From: JAGTRB01 sp037439685
GTDB lineage: Archaea > Thermoproteota > Bathyarchaeia > TCS64
NCBI GenBank assembly: GCA_037439685.1
Contig: JBBIVO010000009.1
Coordinates: forward strand, 1 to 36,931
DNA length: 36,931 bases
Direction of reading: 5' to 3'
Shown here: positions 15,876 to 23,572 of the stretch, in pieces
How the letters are laid out: each line of letters starts with the position of its first letter
Position numbering within the stretch: position 1 is the first letter of the stretch
Position numbers and translations under genes: made by a program
The notes under the pieces: generated by a model
Told to the model about the DNA's origin: nothing
Databases searched by the model: none
What the model saw: the letters and a program-made list of their open reading frames with translations, nothing else

Positions 15876-16427
15876 TTGAGGGTCTCAATCCTAATCATCG
15901 GAGCTGTGGAGAGGGGGGTGCTGGAGGCCCTTGTTCAAGGGCTGCCGGGGCCCCTCCCCATCGATGAAGTCACTGTCCTTGATGATGCCTTGGAGGTGCC
16001 GGAGGAGGCCTATGAACCCAGGAGGGGGTAGTACAGGTCCAGCCTCATATTATCGATGATTGAAGCCTACGGGCCCTCATTGGATGGTGAGAGGGTGCTC
16101 GGGGTGACCAGCGTCGACCTCTACGCCCCGGGCCTAAACTTCGTCTTCGGAGAGGCACTGGTATTCAGGGGGCCTGCCCTCATATCGGTATATAGGCTTA
16201 GGCCCGAGTATTATGGGATGCTATGGGATGAGGGGCTCTTCCATGAGAGGGTTCTGAAGGAGGCTGTCCACGAGTTGGGCCACACCTTAGGCCTAGGCCA
16301 CTGCAAAAACCCAAGGTGCGTCATGTTCTTCTCTAACAGCATTCTAGAGACCGACAGGAAGAGTGCACAGCTTTGCAGATTATGCTATAATAGGGTAATT
16401 GAAAATTTGAAAAATGATTTAACATGA
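15876..16427 (+). pseudogene. amzA: Archaemetzincin (zinc metalloprotease) interrupted by an in-frame TAG
   Basis: 183 codons in one frame from TTG 15876, with a single TAG at 16029-16031 (codon 52). The frame before it (RVSILIIGAV...EEAYEPRRG) and after it (YRSSLILSMIEAYG...) align as one archaemetzincin. The residue expected at the stop in homologues is typically Gln (CAG to TAG would be one transition). The family zinc signature is intact and complete: HELGHTLGLGHC, then PRCVMF, then CRLC, i.e. HEXXHXXGXXHC-X4-C-X-M...CXXC, carrying the catalytic and structural zinc sites. Translation restarting at ATG 16056 would lack the first 60 residues. It could be a recent pseudogene, a sequencing error, or a readthrough site. 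Nearby intact genes use TAG as stop. Confidence 0.88.
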
Positions 16428-16874
16428 GATTTTAAAAAGAATTTTGAAAGAATTTTTAGATTAAGTAGAAGATTTGGGGAAACCCTTTAAAGGACATGAA
16501 TACTATAAGATAGGTCTTCCATTTTAGTTTTCCATTTGCATGCTGAACTAAAAATGGAGAAAACTAAATCATATGAGTGATTTGGAAAACCTTCTGGCAA
16601 CCCTTGGGATTTGTTATTAAAACTTTGGGGTGATAACTTTCGGATTTCTTTGCTTTGGATCCTCGAGTATCTGGAGGCTTGATGAGATGCTTTTGTTTTA
16701 TTATGATCCTTTGCCTCCTTGAGATTTTAGTCTTACCATTTCTCCTGGGCATTAATCCGCGAGGGAAGTTGAAAGTGAAGATATTGTAAGTTATCCTTTT
16801 AGGGGCCTTGATGAGATGCTTTTAGAGGATGTGGCCTTAATCGAGTGGCTCCTCAACCCTTAGGGGGGTGAACC
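16428..16874. other. AT-rich intergenic region without a convincing gene
   Basis: 447 bp, markedly AT-richer than its surroundings. It holds a 17-bp direct repeat CTTGATGAGATGCTTTT at 16678-16694 and 16807-16823. A near-perfect inverted repeat pairs CCATTTTAGTT (16519-16529) with AACTAAAAATGG (16546-16557). A 62-codon basic open frame on the minus strand (16752-16564) has no signal of being real. A strong Shine-Dalgarno GGGGGGTGA for the next gene lies at its right end (16863-16871). Confidence 0.5.
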
Positions 16875-17488
16875 ATGAGTCCGAGGAGAACTGGGATCAT
16901 CGCCACCATAGTCTCCCTCGCCATATTCGGAATGCTGGTATATTCCACTGCCGTGGACAGAAGGGGTGAAAAATTATTACGGATATTGAAGAGAGCCTCG
17001 GCCCCGTGCCCTTTGATATGTTCGCTACGAAGACATCCTTCGAGGTCGTGGCGAAGGCTTGGAGGGAGCGGAACATCACCTTATACCTTCCTACCTGGCT
17101 GCCCCATGGGCTCAAGCCCACAGCGGCCTGGGTCGTGATCAGAGACGGGGGGGCTGGAAGCCTGGCTATCCTCCTCTTCAGCAGCGTGGGGATAGATAGG
17201 ATAGCCACCGCGGAGCTGGCCATAGAGGTTTCGCCTATGGGAGGCATACCCTACCCCCCAAATATAACAAAGGGTTACTTCACCACTATCAAGGGATGGA
17301 GGGCCTACATCAATGAGAAAACCCCTATGGGTTGGCCGGAGTACAAGGAGCTTTATGGGGTGGACTACTCGAGACAAGTCGTTGTTCAGATGGGGGCGCT
17401 AACCTATGATTTTAGCGGGGCACCTTTCCTGACAATAGAAGATATGATAAAGATCGTTGAGAGCATGGAGCCGGCCAAAGTCGGTTGA
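16875..17488 (+). CDS. Membrane-anchored extracytoplasmic protein of unknown function (frameshifted)
   Basis: About 204 residues when two frames are joined. Frame 1 from ATG 16875 gives an N-terminal anchor (TGIIATIVSLAIFGMLVYS) and STAVDRRGEK. The continuation KIITDIEESLGPVPFDMFATK lies in the frame of 17006-17488. The break is at the A5 run 16969-16973; a sixth A would restore one frame. The exported part is rich in beta-strand-like segments (YLPTWLPHGLKPTAAWVVI, then a GWRAYINEK...GWPEY turn) and somewhat resembles DUF4367-like sensor domains, but I do not recognise it firmly. The start has a strong Shine-Dalgarno. The break is most simply a homopolymer error, but real decay or programmed -1 slippage on GAAAAAT cannot be excluded. 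Confidence 0.65.
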
Positions 17489-17527
17489 CCTCCCAATATC
17501 GATGCCAATATTCATCGAGGAGGAGGG

Positions 17528-18241
17528 ATGGGGCTTGCCGAGAAGGTTGAGATGAGGCCATTTATAGAGCTCAGTTTCATAGAGCTTAGTGAGTTGAGCA
17601 GAATGGGAGAGGTGGAGCACCTCCTCTCTGGGATTAGAGGCTATGCGGAGGAGCTCGGCCTAGACCTCTCAAAGCCTGAGGACAGGTTCAAGTGGTTTCT
17701 CGCCTCGATCCTCTTCGCTAAGAGGATCTCGGCGAGGTTGGCTATGAGGACGTTTAGGAGGTTTGTGGAGGAGGGTTTGACAACCCCAGAGGCGATATTG
17801 GAGGCTGGATGGGAGAGGCTTGTTGAGGTGCTAGACTCTGGGGGATATGCCAGATACGACTTCTCCACGGCATCCAACCTACTAGAGGCGATGGGCAGGA
17901 TCATCAGGGAGTATGGAGACCTTGAGGGCCTCCATGAGGCCTCAAGCGACCCCAGGGACCTGGATAGGAGGCTGATGGAGCTGAAGGGCATAGGCCCGGT
18001 GGGGGTTAACATATTCCTTAGGGAGTTAAGGGGGATATGGGTGAAGGCCGATCCGCCACCTTCAAGGATGGCCCTTGAGGTGGGGAATAGGCTGGGGATA
18101 AAGGATGTTAAGGAGAAGGAATCCGCCCTTGTGAGGATCGGGTTGGAATATTGTAAGAGGAGGAGGTGTGGCCAATGCCCGGTTGAGGGCTACTGTTGTG
18201 GAAGACTCGAAGAGGTGGTGAGAAATCCTCGATCATCATAA
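17528..18241 (+). CDS. HhH-GPD DNA glycosylase (endonuclease III superfamily) with Fe-S cluster motif
   Basis: 237 residues from ATG 17528, with GAGGAGGAGGG just upstream. It has the helix-hairpin-helix LKGIGPVGVNIFL (152-164), followed by WVKADPPPS with Asp175 in the place of the catalytic Asp. A C-terminal Cys cluster is at 209, 214, 217 and 223 (CX4CX2CX5C), a variant of the CX6CX2CX5C of Nth/MutY. The beta-lyase Lys of bifunctional Nth (in the hairpin) is absent, so it is probably a monofunctional base-excision glycosylase, acting on a damaged base that cannot be named from sequence. It is 39 bp downstream of the frameshifted membrane protein and has its own ribosome-binding site. Confidence 0.85.
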   Translation: MGLAEKVEMRPFIELSFIELSELSRMGEVEHLLSGIRGYAEELGLDLSKPEDRFKWFLASILFAKRISARLAMRTFRRFVEEGLTTPEAILEAGWERLVEVLDSGGYARYDFSTASNLLEAMGRIIREYGDLEGLHEASSDPRDLDRRLMELKGIGPVGVNIFLRELRGIWVKADPPPSRMALEVGNRLGIKDVKEKESALVRIGLEYCKRRRCGQCPVEGYCCGRLEEVVRNPRSS

Positions 18242-18267
18242 AAATAATTTAGATTTTTATTTAGTTT

Positions 18268-18537
18268 TTATTTCTTATCTGATTTATAGACATTGATTTC
18301 ATCGACACTTCTTATAGTAGCTCCATGATCAGTTATTACCTTCGAAACATCATCATAATTTATGTTAAATCCTCTAATAATTATTTTGACAGTCTCCGTT
18401 ATAGCATCTACTTCGGTCACCACGATGTCCACCTCTTCCGTTCCCTCGGTTTCACATAGAGCCTTTGAAAGCTCTATTATGGATTCTTCTCTTGACTTCA
18501 AGACATCTATAACCAACCTCTTAGTCTTTACGACCAT
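18268..18537 (-). CDS. DUF211 family protein
   Basis: 89 residues from ATG 18537, preceded by AGGAGGG at 6-nt spacing; the longer frame from 18561 is less likely. The sequence KRLVIDVLKSREESIIELSKAL...GTEEVDIVVTEVDAITETVKI...DHGATIRSVDEI fits the DUF211 family, a ferredoxin-like fold of about 90 residues found mainly in archaea. The molecular role is unknown. The ATG overlaps the TAA stop of the VIT1-like gene (TAATG), once that gene's frameshift is corrected. The two products are therefore translationally coupled and probably work together, perhaps as a cytosolic regulator of a metal transporter (inference). Confidence 0.88.
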   Translation of the reverse strand: MVVKTKRLVIDVLKSREESIIELSKALCETEGTEEVDIVVTEVDAITETVKIIIRGFNINYDDVSKVITDHGATIRSVDEINVYKSDKK

Positions 18538-19155
18538 TAAAACCCTCCTAACAATATACATATAACTGTTGTAACTACCCCTATCAGGGCCGACTTAAAA
18601 CCGCTCAAGAGGAGGCTCTCCCTAGATATCTCTCCAAGATACATCCCCAATATATAGAGGAGGGAGAGCATAAGGATGAGGGAGATCCTCACCGCATATG
18701 GAAAACTCCAGTAGGCCCATGCTGGATGCTATGAATGGGGTTGAGGCGATGGAGGCGGCAACCGCTGGAGAGGCCCCATCCACGAAGGCAGCCCATAGGG
18801 TTGCGAACCTTGAGGCCCTGCCGAGGAGGGTCTTGTCAAGCCTCGTAAAGAGAGCCTCCTCCAACTCCTTAAGCCTCCTAGACCTCTCAGCCATCTCGGC
18901 CAGGTATGCTCCTGAGAATCCGGAGACGCCCATGGCTATGGATAGGCTCACCATCAGGCCGGTCACGATCTTGGGGTCATTGATGCCAGAGGTGTATGAC
19001 CCAATCACAACCCCTAAAGCGGTGATAGCACCATCGAAGGTGTTAAGTACAAAGTATCTCCTGGAGACCTCGTCGACATTAGAGATCTTTATGTAGCCCT
19101 TAAATTTATCTATCAAACCAAAGATCTTAGATATGATCTTGGGAAGATCACTCAA
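18537..19155 (-). CDS. VIT1/CCC1-like (TIGR00267-type) membrane transporter, frameshifted
   Basis: About 205 residues after correcting one frameshift. The N-terminal part (RRYFVLNTFDGAITALGVVIGSY, SIAMGVSGFSGAYLAEMAER, RFATLWAAFVDGASPAVAAS) is the VIT1/CCC1 fold, whose members move Fe2+ or Mn2+ across membranes. At the TTTT run 18705-18702 one T too many shifts the frame to a TAG at about 18622. Removing it yields FPYAVRISLILMLSLLYILG...SALIGVVTTVICILLGGF, two good membrane helices ending at TAA 18539-18537. The start is taken as TTG 19155, with GGAGGTT 6 nt upstream; GTG 19200 is an alternative. It is coupled to DUF211. Confidence 0.8.
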
Positions 19156-19365
19156 CCTTGAACCTCCATTTAAAGGTGAAGATCCCACCTGGAAGTTCAC
19201 AAGCCTCTAGTTCATAATAGCTTCGCGTCTCATCCGAGAACTCATCCAAGCCGGAGCCTAAGCCCATTATAATCTCTGAACTCCCTAATATATGAGGCTC
19301 TTCGAGGTTCAAAGGATTGAGAAGCTTCTGGCTAATAAATTTTTTGGCCTATTCTTAGGATACTG

Positions 19366-20017
19366 TTAACTTTGTGTTTTGAGGTATGGCGGTCCTCCTA
19401 GGGTCTGGTGGGTTCTGAGCCAGTTGTGCCAGAGGGCGAAGAGGGAGAGGCCGACCGCCTGAGGCCTCTTCTCGTCTGGGGGTTGTGGTAGAAGCGCCTA
19501 GTTCTGTCCTTCAGGGTGCAGAACCATCGCTCTATCGGGCTCCTGGCGCCGAAGGTCTCGTGCCTCCACCTCAGGCCGGGGCTGCGTGGGGCTTCCGGGT
19601 ACCATGGGCCACTGTCGAGCAGGATGAGGGGCTGTTGAGGCACGCCTTCAGGACCTCCCGGGGGAGAGCTCGGCGTCTAGGATGCTCCTCTGTCAAGATG
19701 CCGTATGGCGAGGAGCTCCTTGGTCTTCACATCTATGGCTGCCCAGACATGGAACTGTTGCCCGGCATCCCTCAGCCTCGTCTCATCCAGGGCGACCAGC
19801 CTGCGCCTCCTGGGCCTCACCCCCAGCCCCACACCCTCGAGCCTCCTGACCCCAACACCAGACCGAGACGTGGCCCGCATCCACAGCGCGGCAAACATAT
19901 GCCGCCTCCCTATAGCTCAGGCCGGCGACGTAGAGGAGGAGGCCTCCACCCTCGACCGAAGCGAAACCCCCTCACGCCTGAAGAGCCCCCCTTTGAGGGC
20001 TTTGAGGAGCACGTCCA
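19366..20017 (-). pseudogene. Decayed IS6-like DDE transposase
   Basis: The pieces are scattered over three frames but in the right order for an archaeal IS6-type transposase. In order they are LLLYVAGLSYREAAYVCRAV, then RRRLVALDETRL...QFHVWAAIDVKTKELLAI (first Asp), then LILLDSGPWYPEAP (second Asp) with LRWRHETFGARSPIERWF (Glu-containing region) and CTLKDRTRRFYHN. The C-terminal piece is LSLFALWHNWLRTHQTLGG. At least three frameshifts separate them, so it is inactive. The candidate start is ATG 20017 and the end TAA 19366. I could not define terminal inverted repeats with confidence. Confidence 0.85.
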
Positions 20018-20202
20018 TCCGCTCAACCCTTGGATAGACCCCTCAAAGCCCGATAAAAATCAAGGCTCATACCCGTCTATTGTCGGAGAAGGCCATCTTT
20101 CTCCCCTTTTAGGCCCATAAAGGTTAAATGAGCCAGCCTTAGGCAAGGAAAACTTAACCCGACAGCTTAAGGGGATGAGCCAAGATCAAAGGGTAACAGC
20201 AT

Positions 20203-20570
20203 CATGGCTGTATATGTAGTGGTCGCAGCAGCCTCCTATATAACCGCAACAAGGCTAATAGCAGAATCAGGCTACGAGCTCGCCATGCTAACAGCCCTAG
20301 GAGCCAAAAACATCTAATTTCCAAATTAGTCTTGACCTACCCCATAACAGTAGCCTTTCTAGGAGCGATTCTGGGATCAGTCTAGGCACAGCCGGAGCCC
20401 AAACAACCTCATCAGTCATCAGGTGGGCACAGCAGAGCGTGGACATAACGCCCTTCCTAAAGCCTGAACGAGGCCTCCAAACCCCTTTATTAACATTAGC
20501 CTCATCAATCCTAGGATGCATATACCCAGCCTTAAAATTCACGTGCAAATACATGGAGCAACGGTTATGA
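20203..20570 (+). pseudogene. Remnant of an ABC transporter permease (FtsX/LolE-like C-terminus)
   Basis: Three short frames read in order as the last part of an FtsX-type permease: VVVAAASYITATRLIAESGYELAMLTALGAKN, then LVLTYPITVAFLGAILGSV, then LGTAGAQTTSSVIRWAQQS...TLASSILGCIYPALKFTCKY and a stop at 20568-20570. The segment before AlaLeuGly is the usual signature preceding a transmembrane helix in these permeases. Several frameshifts and stops plus loss of the whole N-terminus make it a clear remnant. It lies beside the decayed transposase, whose insertion or excision probably truncated it. Confidence 0.65.
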
Positions 20571-20619
20571 ATGTGCTATCACCTTTGTGCGCGTGCAGCA
20601 CAGCGATAGTTGTGGAGAA

Positions 20620-20629
20620 TATTTATATT
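20620..20629 (+). promoter_or_regulatory. Promoter of vapBC
   Basis: TATTTATATT lies about 26 nt before ATG 20650, implying a leaderless mRNA. VapB proteins usually autorepress here. Confidence 0.5.
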
Positions 20630-20649
20630 TGGCATTTTTTATGGAATAA

Positions 20650-20943
20650 ATGGTGGTAAATGTGGAAGCAACTGTTAAAATAGATAGGCAGGGTCGAACG
20701 GTCCTTCCGAGGGAGGTTAGAAGAGCCCTTGGAATAGACGGAGAGGCGGAGATGGTGTGCAGGGTTGTCGGAAACAGGGTCATACTGGAAAGGTTCTCCA
20801 TCGACTCAGTCCACAGGGCCTTCGCCGAGCTAGAGGAGATAGCGCCTATCCTAGAATTAGATACCATGAAGGTTGAGGGTGAGGATAAATACCTTGACAG
20901 GGGATATGCGCTCCGCAAGATTGGGATTCGAGGCATTGGTTGA
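20650..20943 (+). CDS. vapB: AbrB/SpoVT-type antitoxin (VapB-like)
   Basis: 97 residues. The N-terminal swapped-hairpin DNA-binding domain is VKIDRQGRTVLPREVRRALGIDGEAE, a textbook AbrB/MazE-type motif. The C-terminal part (SIDSVHRAFAELEEIAPILELD) would be the toxin-binding tail. It is the first gene of a two-gene unit. The PIN gene starts 38 bp before its stop, so the pair is translationally coupled. The antitoxin is expected to neutralise the PIN ribonuclease and bind its own promoter. Confidence 0.88.
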   Translation: MVVNVEATVKIDRQGRTVLPREVRRALGIDGEAEMVCRVVGNRVILERFSIDSVHRAFAELEEIAPILELDTMKVEGEDKYLDRGYALRKIGIRGIG

Positions 20944-21391
20944 CGTCGGCATCATAGTTCTCGCCCACCTCAGAAATCCTGCACGCATATATGCAGCCCA
21001 ACTACTATTGGACGCCCTGACGCTTAAGAAGCGCATCTTAATTCCCGTGAACACCTATCTGGGAGCCTATGTAGTTATGACGAGGTACCTAAAACTTAGA
21101 AGCGACCGCGTGGCAAAGGCTCTGCTGAAAACCCTATCCGTCGAGTCTCCAGCGCTCTATGGGAACCTCCCGAAAGCCGTCGTTGAAAAAGCCCTAACCT
21201 CCGCGTCAGAGCTGAACATATCCTCATGGGACGGCTATCTACTAGAGCTAGCAAAAGAAATTGGAATCAACAAGATATACACAATCGACGAAGAACTAGC
21301 AGAGAAAGTTAGAGACATGGAAATTGAAAATCCCATCCCCAGAAACGTTATGAGAGAATACCACCAATACATACAAGAAAGAGTAATGTAA
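20906..21391 (+). CDS. vapC: PIN-domain protein (VapC-like toxin)
   Basis: 161 residues from ATG 20906; an upstream in-frame start at 20873 would overlap vapB further. PIN-domain landmarks are FEALVDVGIIVLAHL (first Asp), SSWDGYLLELAKE (third-position Asp) and KIYTIDEELAEKV (C-terminal Asp). The acidic residue normally found around the second conserved position is not obvious in IPVNTYLGAYVVMTRYL, so nuclease activity may be reduced. VapC toxins cut tRNA or rRNA. The overlap with the AbrB-type gene makes a toxin-antitoxin unit the best reading. Confidence 0.82.
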   Translation: MRSARLGFEALVDVGIIVLAHLRNPARIYAAQLLLDALTLKKRILIPVNTYLGAYVVMTRYLKLRSDRVAKALLKTLSVESPALYGNLPKAVVEKALTSASELNISSWDGYLLELAKEIGINKIYTIDEELAEKVRDMEIENPIPRNVMREYHQYIQERVM

Positions 21392-21446
21392 TACCATCCG
21401 AGTAGAGCAGGGAGAACGCGAAGACCCTGATGAGGCCTCCCGAAGC

Positions 21447-21456
21447 CTTTTATAAC
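21447..21456 (+). promoter_or_regulatory. Promoter of the dUTPase-like gene
   Basis: CTTTTATAAC lies about 34 nt before ATG 21486. Confidence 0.5.
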
Positions 21457-21485
21457 CCCTGTTGAGACTCCGTCTCCGGCGCCAT

Positions 21486-21992
21486 ATGCTTGGCTCAAGG
21501 GAGATAAGGGAACTCATAGAGAGGGGGAGGCTCGTAGAGGGCTATATAGACCTTGATAGGCAGCTTCAGCCCTGCGGCTTCGACCTCTCCCTGGGCAGCG
21601 TCCACGCCCTTGAGGGGATGGGGAGCGTCGACTTCACAAACCTTGAGAGGAGGCTGCCGTCCACGGCCCCCCTGGAGCCTGACCCGGAGGGCTGGTTCAA
21701 TCTGCCGATGGGCTCCTACCTTGTGGTCTACAATGAGGTGGTGAGGCTGCCCCTGGATATCGCCGCGGTGGCGAGGCCTAGGTCCACCCTCTTGAGGTGT
21801 GGGGCATCCTTGGAGACGGCTCTCTGGGATCCAGGGTATGAGGGTAGGAGCAGCTCCCTCCTCGCCGTCCACAACCCTAGGGGCATCAGGCTGAGGAGGG
21901 GCGCCCGCATAGCTCAGCTGATCTTCTTCAGGGTGGGAGGGGTGGAGGAGGGGTATAGGGGGGCCTACCAGGGGGAGCGCCTGGAGGGTTAA
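21486..21992 (+). CDS. dut: dUTP diphosphatase of the dCTP deaminase-like superfamily
   Basis: 168 residues from ATG 21486, chosen over the in-frame start at 21462 because of the TATA spacing. Family motifs are LQPCGFDLSLGSV, VARPRSTLLRCG, ALWDPGYEGR, the RRGARIAQLIFF strand and a C-terminal YRGAYQGE. The trimeric fold hydrolyses dUTP to dUMP or deaminates dCTP. The Glu that catalyses deamination in Dcd (in the LTLE strand after DPGxxG) is Ala here (SSLLAVHN), while the Asp of DPGYEG is kept. A pure dUTPase is therefore more likely than a deaminase. It is a housekeeping nucleotide-sanitation gene transcribed on its own. Confidence 0.85.
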   Translation: MLGSREIRELIERGRLVEGYIDLDRQLQPCGFDLSLGSVHALEGMGSVDFTNLERRLPSTAPLEPDPEGWFNLPMGSYLVVYNEVVRLPLDIAAVARPRSTLLRCGASLETALWDPGYEGRSSSLLAVHNPRGIRLRRGARIAQLIFFRVGGVEEGYRGAYQGERLEG

Positions 21993-22021
21993 GGGCTTCA
22001 AGCGAGGGAGATTTTGATAAT

Positions 22022-22031
22022 CATTTAAATG
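22022..22031 (+). promoter_or_regulatory. Promoter of argH
   Basis: CATTTAAATG lies about 40 nt upstream of TTG 22067. Confidence 0.4.
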
Positions 22032-22066
22032 TTCATCGAGGGTTGAAGGTCCAATTGGTGATCTGA

Positions 22067-23572
22067 TTGAGCGTCGGCCTCTTCAGGGAGAGGTTGGCTA
22101 GGGAGTTCGACGAGAGGACCGCCAGGTTTCACACCTCGGTGGTGGAGGATCTGAGGATCTTCGAGGAGGATATCGATGGGACTGAGGCCCATGACATAAT
22201 GCTCCATGAGGTGGGGGTGATACCGCGAGACGCGTTGAGGCTCATCCTGAAGGCCCTTGAGGAGGTCAGGGATGAGTGGNNNNNNNNNNNNNNNNNNNNN
22301 GTGAGGGTTGGGGCAGAGTTCGAGGATATCCACGAGTACATCGAGAGGAGGGTGATAGATAAGGTCGGCGTCCAGGTGGGGGGGATGCTCCACACGGGGA
22401 GGAGCAGGAACGACCAGGTGGCCTTAGACATAAGGATGAGGGTTAGGGAGGAGCTCCTCGAGACGGCCAACGCCGTACTGAACCTCATAGAGGCCCTATT
22501 GGGGAGGGCTGAGGAGCACGTCGAGACCCTGATGATGCTCTACACCCACGGCCAGCACGCGCAGGTGGGAACCTTCTCCCACTACCTGTTGGCCTATGTG
22601 GACGCCCTCGTGAGGGATTTCCAACGCCTGATGGAGTGCTACTCGAGGGTTAACATGAACCCCCTAGGGGCGGGGCCGGTTGGGGGGACCAGCATCGGGA
22701 TAGATAGGCGCAGGACCGCGGAGCTCCTCGGGTTCAACTCTATCTCCGAGAACTCCATAGACGCGACGAGCAGTAGGGACTGGGCCATAGAGGCCTCAGC
22801 AGCATGCTCCATCCTCATGTCGGGGCTGAGCAGGTCGGCATCGGACCTCATAGAGTGGTCTACGAGGGAGTTCGGCTACATCGAGCTGGCCGACGAGTAT
22901 TCATCCTCCTCGAGCATCATGCCCCAGAAGAAGAACCCCTCAACCCTGGAGCTGATAAGGGGGAAGGCGGGGGAGGTTTTCGCCACCCTTCTCGAGCTCC
23001 TCACGATGGTTAAGGGGGTTCAGAGCGGCTATCACCAGGACCTGCAGGGGACCAAGCCACCCCTATGGAGGTGCTTCGACACCACCAGAACCTCCCTGGA
23101 AGTGATGGCCGGGGTCATCTCAACCCTAAAGGTCAACGGGGATAGGATGGCCGAGGCGGTGAAGGGGAGCTTCACCTACGCCGTTGACCTGGCCGAGGGG
23201 CTCGTCTCAGAGGCGGGCGTCTCCTTCAGGGAGTCATATAGGCTCGTGGCAACCCTTGTCAGGCTGGCGATGGAGAGGGGCATCAGCCTAGCTGAGCTTA
23301 GGCCCGAGGACTTGGCGGAGGCCTCCAGCAGGGTATTGGGCAGAAGGGTTGAGGTTGGGGAAGACTTCATAAGGGAGGCGACAGACCCCAGGGGAAGCCT
23401 CTCCAGGAGGAGGTCCCAGGGAGGCCCAAACCCAAAGGAGGCCTCAAGGATGATCCAAGAGCGCAGGGAGAGGCTCAAGGGGTTGAAGCAGCTCCTGGAG
23501 GAGAGGAGGGGGCAACTCGAGGGGGCGAGGAGGCTCCTCAGGGAGACCGTGGCCTTCTACATTAAAGGGTGA
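22067..23572 (+). CDS. argH: Argininosuccinate lyase
   Basis: 501 codons including a 21-base N gap that keeps the frame. It splits argininosuccinate into arginine and fumarate, the last step of arginine synthesis, as a cytosolic tetramer. Motifs are HTGRSRNDQVALDIR (substrate binding), a THGQHAQVGTFSHYLLAY segment with the THxQ-like His, and the superfamily signature SSSSIMPQKKNP with the catalytic Ser loop. The start is TTG 22067, with an in-frame TGA just upstream. The C-terminus ends in a charged coiled-coil-like helix (about 455-495). argG is not adjacent, so the gene stands apart from an arginine operon. Confidence 0.95.
   Translation: MSVGLFRERLAREFDERTARFHTSVVEDLRIFEEDIDGTEAHDIMLHEVGVIPRDALRLILKALEEVRDEWXXXXXXXVRVGAEFEDIHEYIERRVIDKVGVQVGGMLHTGRSRNDQVALDIRMRVREELLETANAVLNLIEALLGRAEEHVETLMMLYTHGQHAQVGTFSHYLLAYVDALVRDFQRLMECYSRVNMNPLGAGPVGGTSIGIDRRRTAELLGFNSISENSIDATSSRDWAIEASAACSILMSGLSRSASDLIEWSTREFGYIELADEYSSSSSIMPQKKNPSTLELIRGKAGEVFATLLELLTMVKGVQSGYHQDLQGTKPPLWRCFDTTRTSLEVMAGVISTLKVNGDRMAEAVKGSFTYAVDLAEGLVSEAGVSFRESYRLVATLVRLAMERGISLAELRPEDLAEASSRVLGRRVEVGEDFIREATDPRGSLSRRRSQGGPNPKEASRMIQERRERLKGLKQLLEERRGQLEGARRLLRETVAFYIKG
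22280..22300. other. Assembly gap (21 N)
   Basis: N run inside argH between DEW and VRVGAEFEDIHEY. It preserves the frame as written. Confidence 0.99.

Noticed and set aside
16029..16031. Genome-wide recoding of TAG as a sense codon
   Set aside because: Several intact genes here end in TAG (stops at 4718-4720, 28140-28142, 29326-29328 and 36313-36315), and the readthrough frames beyond them are not protein-like.
16564..16752. 62-codon basic minus-strand frame
   Set aside because: It sits in AT-rich low-complexity DNA, with no ribosome-binding site or recognisable domain.
16678..16823. C/D-box small RNA suggested by two TGATGA-containing repeats
   Set aside because: No CTGA D box lies at the right distance after either copy.
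19330..20170. Terminal inverted repeats of the IS6-like relic
   Set aside because: CTGTTAAC-like sequence at the left and CTGTCGGGTTAA-like sequence at the right share only short matches, too weak to call ends.
20297..20554. 85-codon minus-strand frame over the permease remnant
   Set aside because: The plus strand holds ordered permease fragments; the minus frame is their shadow.
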